A stretch of 64,000 nt of DNA from Callipepla californica brunnescens (Eukaryota; Chordata; Aves; Galliformes; Odontophoridae). The notes under the pieces are model-generated. The model saw nothing but the letters and a program-made list of their open reading frames with translations, did no database searches and was not told the DNA's origin. Below, in pieces: positions 51,890-62,528 of the stretch; the first letter of the stretch is position 1; the number at the start of each line of letters is the position of its first letter. The DNA lies in NCBI GenBank assembly GCA_023055505.1, contig JALIRH010000002.1, positions 21,948,437-22,012,436 on the forward strand, given 5' to 3'. Made by a program: the position numbers and the translations under genes.

Positions 51890-54085
51890 ATGTTGGATGT
51901 GTCACATTGAATTATATATAAATTGTAAAGGACATTAAGGCAATGTAGATCACTCAGTGTTCAAATCTGAGCAGTGATACTCACCAGCTTTAGAATATTT
52001 GGATTATCCTAAGCATATCTAACCCCTAAGCTCATATTAAAACTAAGTATAGACTATGAATACTTAAAAGACAGTAAAAGAGAGCTTTCCTTGGCATTCT
52101 ACCCAATACCAATGCAGAAGATCTCTTTCTGCAAAGTTGTTCTGTGTACCTACCATCAGCTTCAGATGGATTGGTTTTATTATAAAAGTAATGCTTTTAT
52201 ACAGTCTTTCAAAGAAAGATTACTGATCACATCATTTACACAGGAGCTCTGACTTGACTGGGTAGGGTTTTTTTAGGGAAATTCACCTCTGGGTTCAGAG
52301 TGGAATTCAGGCTGCTTGTGGAATACATGGAATTTCTTTGAGGCAAAGGCTGTGGAGGAGATGCCTGTGCAGGGCTCTCCTGCAGTGGACAGGAGTGGAT
52401 GATGTCCCATCTGCAAGTGGCTCTGGCTAGGAAGGCACAACAGCCTTCCAGCAGTGATTTTGCTCAGTAAATATTTCCTCAGCAATTTTGCTTGTCCCTT
52501 TGATCCTACAGAAGCAGATCACGCACATTGACCATCTCAGGACAGAAGCCTCAGTGTAGTAGTTCTACTAGTGCCATTGGTGAACATTGCCAAGGAAAGG
52601 CTTTCACTCTGTTTCATAGAGTCTGTAAATACATTCTACTGGAAGCTTAGGAGGCATGTTAAGCATTTCCCTAATAGACCCTACAGATATATTTAAACTG
52701 TGGTTGAAGAACACTGTATTTGAAGTTCACTGTTGTGTATCATACAGATGTTGTGTGACTCAGGAGATGTCGTAGCTCCTGCCATTCATCAGACCAGCTG
52801 TAGCAGGGACAGCATGTTATGTATGTAACTGCAGAGATACGCAACACGAACAAACTCACACGTTCATTTAGGTGTAGTATAGAAAACAGCTTTTAAACGC
52901 AACCAAATGAAGCCACAGTGGAAGTCCTACAAAACAACCCATCCCATTTCCATGAAGATTGCTATGTAGGAAGAGACTTACCTGCTGACTTAAGGCCAAG
53001 TTGTGAATGCTGCCCATTCAGGGAGGAAAGCATTGCTAGCAGCTTCCAGCAGACTGATGATTCATTTTGCTTTGATATGGGATTGTGCCTATAACAGGCA
53101 TGACTGAGCCAACTGGTGATGGTCAAATGCATTCAGGACAGTTCCCTTTAAAGCTCTGGATTTGAAATGCAGACTATGCAAGTTAGAATACAAACAAACA
53201 GGTTATTGTAGGTCACATTTCAAGCTTTACGTGCAGTAGCATAATAATTAGTGATGTTTACGACTAAGAAAATAACAATATGGCACATCAATAAGGCAGC
53301 GGAAATGTGATGTTGGAACTGCTTCTTACAAGATTTTGTAGTGGATTATACCCACACTTTGGGAAATGAATCCATGAGGTGAATAAACTGGCAAAGATGC
53401 TCTGTGATTATATGCTTACAATATTTTCCCATGAAAGGGCCTACACTGATATTTTGCAGCACTTTTTCTCTTTGTTTGCTGTGTTATAAACTTCTGTAGA
53501 TATATTTCTACACTTTTCCAGGAACAGAGAATGGGATTTTTTTGTGTATCATTGCATTTATGTGATAGAATCCTATGCTTTTTTTTCCCCCCTCCCTTAA
53601 TCACATCCAAATTGGTGGGGAGACAGCCAAAATGGTAGGTACTCTCAAGCAGATGTCACACCGCTATTTTTTAGCTCATTTAAATGAATAAACATGTTAA
53701 ACTGTGAAGTATTACATTTTAGATTTTTTTTTTCATTAAAAAAAAAAAAATAGGGACAATCTGTTTACTGTCCTTAATTGAGACAACAATCCTGGTGGCT
53801 GCCAGTTTTGGCAGTTTAAACGATGAACTATAAATACTGGGACAAATCAACTAACCGGTGATTGTGAAGAAAAGTTCAAACAGAAGCCTCATTTTGTGTG
53901 ACTACTTTTTGCAGTGCTATATTTTTTCTAACGTACATAATTGTTACACTGTTTTTGTGTGTAAAAGCCACAAATAAACACATGACCAATCAAACAGTAG
54001 TTGATCCCTTTGTCTTGCTCTTAATCACTGAAATGCTTTTATCTAAAAGCTGGCAGCCCTGCAACTCCGTTCATGTCTTGCCCAA
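51890..54085. other. Intergenic sequence downstream of TRIQK
   Basis: AT-rich, with several A/T runs (near 53580 and 53720-53750). I recognise no gene or mobile element. Further AATAAA sites occur near 53684 and 53973, so a longer TRIQK transcript cannot be excluded. Confidence 0.5.
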
Positions 54086-54463
54086 AATCATAGAATCATA
54101 GAATCCTTAGAGTTGGAAGGGACCTCTGAGGGCCTTCTAGTCCAACTCCCTTGAAATGAGCAGGGACACCACAGCTAGTTCAAGTTGCCCAGGACCTGAT
54201 CCAGCCTTGCCTTGAAAGTCTTCAGGGATGGGGCATCAACCACATCGCTGTGCAACCTGTTCCAGTGCTTCACCACCCTCACTGTAAGACATTTTCCTTA
54301 TATCTAACCTATATTCTCATTTCCCCTTGTTCTATCACCACAGACCCTGATAAAGAGTCTGTCACCTTCTTTCCTGTAGCTCCCCTTTAGATACTGAAAG
54401 GTCGCTATCAGGTCAGTTCACAGCCTTCTCTTCTCCAGGCTGAACAGCTCTAGCTCTCTCAAA
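54086..54463 (-). mobile_element. CR1 LINE 3' fragment
   Basis: Begins with a clean tail complement, 'aatcatagaatcatagaatcc', then 'ttagagttggaagggacctctgagggc'. It continues through 'gcagggacaccacagctagttcaagttgcccaggacctgatccagcc' to 'cttctcttctccaggctgaacagctctagctctctc'. It shares the subfamily head of 26645-27967. Minus orientation, 5'-truncated. Confidence 0.94.
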
Positions 54464-54676
54464 TCTCAGTCTCCCAAAAAGGTGTTTGTTCATGTCAGTA
54501 ACAGGAGCGAATATTACCAGATAGGAAGAGCCTCATTTTGCTGAACCATGAAATAACTGAGCAGCATATAGATCTTTGAGTGCTTGCCACATCACAAAGA
54601 AATTATAAGAACTTACAAAGAAGTATGGAATATGGTGACAAACTGATCACATTCCTCCTGGGAGTGAGAGTAGACT

Positions 54677-55196
54677 AATAGATTCATAGATTCATCTAGT
54701 CCAACCATTCCTCCTACCACCATCCCTACCCACTAAGCTACTAAATCAGATCCCTTAGCACTTCATCTAAACGCTTCTTGAACAGCGCTAAGGGACGGTG
54801 CCTCAACCACCTCCCTAGGCAGGCCATTCCAGTGCCGGACCACTCTTTCAGAGAAAAAATTTTTCCTCACATCTAATCTAAATCTTCCCCGGCGCAACTT
54901 GTGGCCGCAACTCTTGTCCTGTCATTAGTTACCTGGGAGAAGAGGCTGACCCCCTCCTCACCGCAGCCTCCCTTCAGGAAGTGGTAGAGTGTGATGAGGT
55001 CTCCTCTGAGCCTCCTTTTCTCCAGACTAAACAATCCCAGCTCCCTCAGCCGCTCCTCATAAGACTTGTGCCTCACCAGTTTTGTTGCCCTTCTCTGAAC
55101 ACGCTCCAGGGCCTCGAAGTCTTTCTTGTAGTGAGGGGCCCAAAACTGAACACAGTACTCAAGGTGCGGCCGCACCAGAGCTGAGTACAGGTGGAA
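54677..55196 (-). mobile_element. CR1 LINE 3' fragment, CpG-rich and apparently young
   Basis: It begins with a different tail, 'agattcatagattcatctagtccaacc', so it is a separate subfamily from its neighbour at 54086. The minus-strand frame 54873-55175 is open for 100 codons of the ORF2 C-terminus ([46 protein letters not shown]). Many CpGs survive, including GCGGCCGC near 55166. The combination of open frame and retained CpG suggests recent insertion. Confidence 0.95.
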
Positions 55197-58100
55197 GGAG
55201 TAGAAGGAACAGAATTAAAATGGCCAGTTCTTCCAGCAGACAGACACTTTGCAACTCACCTCATTGCTGGAGAAGAACACGGAAGAAAGACAAATTCTGA
55301 TGTCAAATCAGAGCTCCCTCAAATTGTTTATATTTCATGTGGCCAAAAATGGACCTATAGGAGATAAAGATGTCTGGGAAAAACTAACAAAGAAACAAAC
55401 AAAAAAACCCAGCAACAACAAACAGAGCAGCTTCTCAGTAAATCAGTGGCTCATTTTGGTAATTTAGGAATAAACTGGGTTAGTATAACTTTGTATAACT
55501 GGTAGTTATACAAAGCATAGGTCTGGCAAACGGCTGCTGTTTTCTAGTAAAAAACAAAGTCATATTATACCAAGCTAGAACGACTTTGTGTGTGTGCTGT
55601 TCAGTTAAATGTAAATGTTCTTACGGATATTGGCAATATCTTTGTTTCTCTGGAGACACTTTCTCCTGTGACATGAACAGCAGAGAGGACAGATGGGGAG
55701 GGAAGTGGCAGGGGAGCCCTTGTGCTGATTCTGCAGTCCTAAAGCATCACCCTCACTCAGCGGGGAGCTGCTGGTGTTTAGAGTAGGCCTGCACTCCTGC
55801 ATGGCTTTGGACAGGCTACAAAAGAAAATAGAGCAGAGCTTAACCTACAGGGCAAGTGTCCTACCATCACTGGTGCCTGATTTCTTACCACAAATAAATA
55901 GAAGCTGAGATGTTGAGGCTTTTTAATTTTATTTATTATCCTCTCAGGGAGGTGCCAGAATAATTGTTTTCTGTTGTCCTTTTAAAAGTTGTTTCTACAT
56001 AGTTGTTTCCCTTCCACGGTGTCTGTAGGACTACCTACTGCTTTTACTAAGAAGCTGTAGGCATTATCCTTTTGCAAGAGGGGATGACCTTCCATCTGCC
56101 CTGCTCTTGCAGGGCCAAAGCTGAAGTTATCTTAAGAAACTATTACTCTGTAATATAGGAAGACCTACTCTGCTTTGGGAAGGACAGCAAAATCCGAAGT
56201 CAGGGAGGTTTTATTTAGCCTTTCTTACCTCAGGGAGCCTTCACACCGGCCCACATGGTGAGAGTTTTTATGTCCTTATGTGCTTTCTTGTCTTTTGATG
56301 GCTTCCTTCAGCTTCTCATTTTAAAAGATGAGCTAAGGTGCTATGGTTTTCTACTTAAAGAAAGGCTGTTTTAACAACCGTATCATGGGTTCTTGCTGCC
56401 CTAATGAGCTCATGACTGTTCCTTCTTAAAAGGTAGATGATCATATCTGTGTTTGTCTGTTCATTAATTGTAGCTATTCTCAATCTGCTCTTCTCAGGCA
56501 CTACTTACCTTTGTGCCACTGTTCCTTTGCCCTTTGAATAATAACACAATGTACTGAAAAGATAAAACAGTAGAGGGGCTTATTCAAATCATTACCAAAG
56601 CTGCAAATTCATTAAGTTGGGCAACATACGTCAGAAAAAATTTCCAAGAGTGCTATGCAGATTTTGAGTACGAAGAACAGCCCTTTAAAACCTACTGTAT
56701 TCCCACAAATGCCATTTGACAGTCTTTGCCCTTATACATGAAAACGTGTGACGTTGAAATGACTTAAAGATATGAGTGAGTTAATCAGGACATTACTTCG
56801 GATTTTTCTTCTCATAGACAGTCAGCATCTGTTTATAATTAATAGAGAAGACGCTTTGTTTGTAGGTGATACAGCTCGGTTAAATGTAGCTTCTCATCTG
56901 AAATGTCAAAGACTAATTTACCCCCTTTTGGCTGCATCAGAATAGGAATTACTTGTTGTATATATGAATTTCTTCAAAGACCAATGCTGAAATTTGATTC
57001 ATTCTCATAAACCTCAGCTCTATGACTAATAAGAGCAAAGGTTTTGCAATTTTTCCTCGTCAGCTAGTTTTACCTTCCATATTTGGAAATTTTCAAGTTG
57101 ATACCGTGACAAAGTGATTAATGCCTGAAGGACAACTGAAAAGAAGAAAAATAAATGCTTAAGAGACTCTTCACCTCTTGTATTCACACTGCAGAGACTG
57201 GGCTATATTGATGTTACAGGGTGATGGAGAGGCAACACAACTGAGACAGTCTGCAACGTTTATGACTGCTGTAACCTGAACTCTGGGTAGCAAGTTTTTC
57301 TGCTATGCTGTTATGCTCACAGATGCAGAAATGTCACTAAGTGAATACCTGTGTACAGCAGAAGATAGCTTCTGCTTTGTACATCTATATGTAAATATGC
57401 TCCCAGCTTTGGTCTCTGCCTTCTGGTTTTCTTGGATCAAGGCTCTCCAGCAGGTTCCTTCCAGAGAGCCTGGAGCCATGTGAAAAGACACCATGTACTC
57501 TTGCATCAGGTTAGCACAGAGATAACAAAAGATGAAGATGCTGAAAAAGTGACTCGGCGTCCCTTGGAGCAAGAAGTATTTGCTGAGGTTGTCTGGCAAT
57601 GAGGTACCAGATATGTCAAGCTCCGTATGAAGGGAGGAGGGAGTGCAGGCAGATGGATCCCAGGACATCATCAGGGACTGGATGCAGATGCGCTGCCAGA
57701 TGCTGCTTCTTATGCACTCCCTCCTGCAATGGCATAGACCCAAGAAAACTTACAAGAGGACTCTTGTGAAATCTGGCTCTCCAGAAGTCAGAGTTGAGAC
57801 CATGAGAAGCATCTCTCATGCTAAGTATGATGAAAAGTTGGTCAATTCATTAACAGCTTAATATTACTGGATCTGCAAGTGTTAAAATAAACCTCTCCTG
57901 ACCTCACAGCAGGGGTTCATTTGTGAGTGAATCTTTGCAAGAGTCTGGGCACCTTGCAGATAACCAGACAGTTTATAATAGTTGTGATGGTGGAATATAT
58001 GCAGCTGAACAAGAGAGAAAAAAACATTTCAATGAGAAATACAATAATTCTGTTCCAGAGGGACTACAGAGGCCCCATCTCTGATGGAAGCCGAAGGAGT

Positions 58101-59785
58101 CATGCACACTAATGACGACTGCCTTCTTTCATCATCTGCAAGTAACAGGGTCACACATCTCTCCACCCAGCCAACATGAATACTTTAATTAACAAGACTG
58201 CAAGACACCAGGCTACATAACTGCCCCACTTTAAAGAGCTGCAGAAATAAAGCTTCATTAAATTATAGCTTATGTAGATACCCCACTATTATGGGCCTCA
58301 CAGACAAATATCAGAAACACATCCACCACCACCATTTTCATGTGCTGTCAAGAACTTCTGTGTCTCGGAAAGGAGCGCAGAAACTAGCACGTGTAAGAAT
58401 TTCTGTCTTATAATGCTCCTCTCACAAGGTGTTCCCTGACCTTAGCATAGGCTGTGAGTTGAAGCTGGCTGGCTAATCATGAAGAAAAGGAGGATATTCT
58501 GTAAAACCTCTGCTATATGCTAGTCTTAAACACTTAAAGGCAAATATTACAGGTGTCCTTGGAGGTGAAACTGGGATAAATTACTCCACAAAAGACACTG
58601 TGGTATCTCTTCGGAAACCAGGATGGAACAACCTTTGGGCCCTGTATATCCCAGCAGAGGAATAATCAGTGATGTGGAAGGCTGAATGTAAGGTCCTAAA
58701 ATGCGGGTAGCAAACAGCAAGCAGAGCAGTCCCTTATTCCAGAACCTCAGATCTACCGCCCAAAGGAGCTGGCCCAAGGGTGAGGCTTTTCCTCTGCATC
58801 CAATGCCCAAGCCTTTGACCAGTTCACCCTACCTGGGAGCCTGGAAGAACAAACCTTGTGTGGCCACTCAACAGCAGTTAGTCACAGTGCCTCCCCAAGA
58901 ACAAAAACTTGCTTACACAGGAGAAAAGAACTTGAAAGCCCCTGTGTAATGCTACCACCCACCAACACCTACTATTTAAGAATTATTTTGCTGGCTTTCA
59001 TCCTTCTGAATAACAAAGTTGATTTCACTTAATATTTTAACGACCCTAATTACTTGGGTTTTTTTTTCTTTTTCTTTTTAATATATGGTAGCTGAATCCG
59101 TTAAATAAATAAATAGATAAACCCACTAGATGGTGATTTGATTCACCATGGTGAAAAAAAAAAAAAACAGTTTGCCAGAGATGGGTGCATGTCTGATAAA
59201 GCAGCTCATGCAGAAGAAGACCTGAGTCTGCTCTCAGTTACACCCTCATGAGGAACTTCTCCCCATGGAACTGCCTGCTCTGGGATTCCTAAGTCCCTGC
59301 AGGGCCAGGGTGGCTGACAGGGCTCCCTGCTGCTGCATCAGCCCTCCCAGCTGCTTGAACATTGACATGGCTTATCCAGGAAGCAATGCTGAGCAAGAAA
59401 TATCCTGAAGGCAAAACCAGGGCAGGAATGCAGGTGGGAGGATGAGCAGAAGCCTCAAGGGACACAGAGCCTATATGCTAAGTTGTCAGGAGAGTGTTTG
59501 AATCCAGCTCTAGTCATAAATGAAGAGAATTTAGATTGGGCTGACTTACAGTTGTGTTTTGTCTGATCCAAATGTATAGTGAACAGCTGTTCACACCAGA
59601 ATTTAGCAGTGAGCAGAAAGCAATCCAGACTTGCAGGTGTGTGACCATGCCTTTGGAGGGTGCTTCCCTACTGGCTCTTCTGTATGCAATAGGATCTTGT
59701 AGGTAACTTTTGCAACCTGATGACAGGCTGACACACTTCATGGCATGCTAGTACTAAATTTGTATGTGCTCAGGTTCATCAGTAG
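55197..59785. other. Intergenic sequence
   Basis: No gene or repeat that I can name. It includes A-rich CAAA sequence near 55380-55425 and a GC-richer stretch at 57300-57860 with a 146-codon minus-strand frame (see findings). It also holds a stretch at 58550-58950 with opposite-strand frames of 82 and 87 codons that match nothing I recognise. Confidence 0.5.
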
Positions 59786-60230
59786 TTGCCAACTACCAGA
59801 CCTCCCTGCCCAGGGCCCCATTCAACCTGGCCTTGAACGTCTCCAGAGATGGGGCATTCACAGTTTCTCTAGGTAACCTGTTCCTGTGCCTCCCCTCCCT
59901 CTGATTAAAGAAGAACTTCTTCCTAATATCTAATTAAAATCTCCCCTCTTTTATTTTCTAACTGTTCACCCTTGTCCTATCACTTTCTGCCTGTTTAAAA
60001 AATCAGTTTATAAGCCCCCTTCAAGTACTGGAAGGCTCCAGTGAGGTCTCCCATGAGTCTTCTCTTCTCCAATCTGAACAAGCCCAGATCCCTCAACTTT
60101 TTGTCATGAGAGCAGTGCTGCAGCCCTCTGATCAGTTTCGTGCCCTTCTCCTGACCTACTCTAACAGCTCTGCATCATTCTCATTCTGAGGACCCCAGAG
60201 TATTCCAGTTGGGCCTTCACGAGGACACTA
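59786..60230 (-). mobile_element. CR1 LINE fragment lacking the tail
   Basis: 'cagggccccattcaacctggccttgaacgtctccagagatggggcattcacag', 'aagaagaacttcttcctaatatctaattaaaatctcccc', 'ttcaagtactggaaggctccagtgaggtctcc' and 'cttctcttctccaatctgaacaagcccag' show CR1 in minus orientation. The terminal tail blocks that should lie at the left are missing or unrecognisable. Confidence 0.92.
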
Positions 60231-60506
60231 AAGTTTGTATATGAATGGTTAACTTGCATGGCAAATTCAACTTTTTATTTAATGTTCTAAGTTTGCTGTA
60301 GCAGATTTATCCTCTTTGTTTACAACTTACTGAGAACATAAGAAACTGAAGCAAAACACTGCAATGTACATGTGAATAGCATTTATTGCAGCACCAGTGT
60401 GTTCACTATAAAGGCTGCCTGGATCACTAGCCTTGTGAGTGAGCAGACCAAAGCCCTCAAAATTCTCATGCAAATTCATTTTCTGTGAACTTAAGATAGT
60501 GACAAA

Positions 60507-60617
60507 ACAGAATCAGAATGACTGAGGTAGGCAGGGTCCCTCTAGGTCCCTCAGGCCCACCCCTCAGTAGGGACACCCAGAGCAGTGGGCCAAGGTCCAC
60601 AGCTAGGCAGCTTCAGT
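60507..60617 (-). mobile_element. Short CR1 LINE 3' end
   Basis: 'cagaatcagaatgactgaggtaggcagggtccctctaggtccctcaggcccaccc' and 'gtagggacacccagagcagtgggcc' match the head of the subfamily seen at 31538. Only about 110 bases remain, abutting the next, oppositely oriented CR1. Confidence 0.8.
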
Positions 60618-60955
60618 CAGGCCAGTGACTGGTGAAAGGGAAACATTACTCCCATTTTTAAGAAAGGGAGAAAGGATGATACAGGAAACTATAGGCTGGT
60701 GAGCCTCACCTCTGCACCTGGGAAGATCATGGAGCAGATCCTCCTGGTTACCTTGTTAAGGCACATATGAGATGAAGAGGTGATCCGAGACGTCCAGCAT
60801 GTTTTGGCTGGGGCAGATTTTGCCTGACCCATCTGGTGGCCTTCTATGATGGAGTGACAGCATTGGAGGACAGGGGAAAGGTGACAGATGTCATCTACCT
60901 GGACTTCTGCAAAGCCTTTGACATGGTCCCTCACTGCATCCTTCTCTCTAAATTG

Positions 60956-60960
60956 GAGAG
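60956..60960. repeat. Left target-site duplication of the solo LTR (GAGAG)
   Basis: GAGAG directly precedes the TGTA terminus and is repeated at 61294-61298. Removing the insert plus one copy rejoins CR1 sequence in its expected order. Confidence 0.85.
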
Positions 60961-61293
60961 TGTATGGGAACTGCTGAATCACTGCCTGAACCACTGATTG
61001 ATCACCTGAGGTGAGCACTGAGTCAGCCACAGGGGCACAAGTGAGTGTGATTGGAAGGGGTGGAGTTTGACTCCACCTCTCCCAAGACCCCATTTAAGGG
61101 CTGACCACCAGCAGGGAAGGATCTCTTGTGGAGATCCCTCCCTGGTGGAGTTATCAGTGAGCCTTGACCATCATCAAGGTGAGCCACTCTCTTTTTACTA
61201 TTTGTTTGTATGCCATCTACTTAAGCCTACCAAAATATACCATCTTTTGCACTATTTCCTTGAGTGCTCTTCTTGGGGGTTATTTGCCCTACA
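60961..61293. mobile_element. Solo LTR (333 bp) inserted in a CR1
   Basis: The insert begins TGTATGGG and ends CCCTACA, near-perfect inverted termini with the TG...CA ends of retroviral LTRs, and is flanked by GAGAG duplications. A TATA-like TTTAAG at 61093-61098 and two perfect short hairpins (61059-61077 and 61119-61137) lie in the middle. If the TATA-like site is real, it suggests + orientation. There is no internal retroviral sequence, so it is a solo LTR from recombination. A 5-bp duplication is usual for ERVL and some other avian ERVs; the exact family is not identified. Confidence 0.85.
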
Positions 61294-61298
61294 GAGAG
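61294..61298. repeat. Right target-site duplication of the solo LTR (GAGAG)
   Basis: Second copy of the 5-bp duplication, directly after ...CCCTACA and followed by resumed CR1 sequence. Confidence 0.85.
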
Positions 61299-62374
61299 GA
61301 ATGCATTTGAAAGATGGGCTGTTCAATGGATTAGGAACTGGTTGGATGGTCACAGTCAAAGGGTTGTGATCAACAATTGTATGTCTGGGTGGAGGCTGGT
61401 CACAAGTGGTGTCCCCCAAGGGTCAGTCTTGGGACCAGTGCTGTTCAACATCTTCATCAATGATGTAGATGATTGAATCAAGTACACCCTCAGCAAGCTT
61501 GCAGACAACACCAAGCTGAGTGGTCCAGTTGATACACTGGAGGGAAGAGAGGACATACAGAGGGACCATGGCAGGCTGGAGAAGTGGGCCAATGTGAACC
61601 TAATGAGGTTCAACAAGGTCAAGTGCAAGGTGTTGCACTTGGGCTGGGGCAATCCCTGGGTCTGTATTTATGCAGTCTGGGGGAAGAAATCCTGGAGTAC
61701 AGCCCTGAGAAGGAGGACTTGGGGGTCCTGGTGGATGAGAAGCTGGACATGAGCCAGCAGTGTGCACTTGCAACCCTGAAGTCCAACTATACCCTGGGCT
61801 GCATTAAAAAATGGGTGGCCAGCAGGGAGAGGGAGGCGATTGTCCCCCTCTACTCAGCTCTTGTGAGGCCCCATCTGGAGTACTGAGTCCAGGTCTGGGG
61901 CACCCCAGCACAAAAAGAACTCAGAGCTCTTGGAATAGGTCTAGAGGAGGGCCACTAAAATGGTCAGAGGGTTGGAGCACCTCTCCTGTGAAGAAAGACT
62001 GGGGGAACTGGGCTTGTTTCTCTTGGAGGGGAGAAGCCTCCAGGGAGACTTCATTGTGGCCTTCCAGTACTTGAAAGGAGCATATTAATAGCAGGGAGAA
62101 CAACTGTTTACATGAGTAGATAGTGATAGGATAAGGGGCAATGGTTTTAAACTAAGATGGAAGATTCAGGTTAGATGCTAGGATGAAGTTTTTCACTCAG
62201 AGGGTGGTGACACACTGAAACAGGATGCCCAGAGTGGTGGTGGAGTCTCCTTCTCTGGAGACGTTCAAGACCCGCCTGAACACCTGCCTGTGTAACCTGG
62301 GCTAGGGAGCTGCTTTGGCAGGGGATGATCTCTGGAGGTCCCTTCCAACCTCTACTATTGTGTGTGTATGTGTT

Positions 62375-62528
62375 TTGTGGATGCCCCATCCTTGGAGGCA
62401 TTCAAGGCAAGGCTGATGTGGCTCTGGGCAGCCTGGTCTAGTGGCTGGCAACCCTGCCCACGGCAGAGGGGTTGAAACTGGATAGTTGTTGAGGTCTTTT
62501 TCAACCCAGGCTGTTCTATCACTATATG
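62375..62528 (+). mobile_element. CR1 LINE 3' end, separate copy
   Basis: 'ggatgccccatccttggaggcattcaaggcaaggctgatgtggctctgggcagcctgg' followed by 'ggggttgaaactggatag' and 'ttcaacccaggctgttctatcac' is a second complete CR1 terminus. It lies just after the terminus of the long copy and has the same orientation. Confidence 0.88.

Larger units (their letters stand above)
60622..62373 (+). mobile_element. Long CR1 LINE copy split by a solo LTR
   Basis: Forward CR1 of about 1.4 kb, net of the insertion at 60961-61293. The left part includes [16 protein letters not shown] (about 60886-60935, RT motif with the catalytic Asp). The right part resumes at 'gaatgcatttgaaagatgggctgttcaatgg', continues through [20 protein letters not shown], has LADN where the active-site ADD should be, and reaches '[12 protein letters not shown]' followed by a stop at 61884-61886. 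Another in-frame stop lies at 61474-61476. It ends at 'aggtcccttccaacctctactattgtgtgtgtatgtg'. It is non-functional. Confidence 0.95.
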
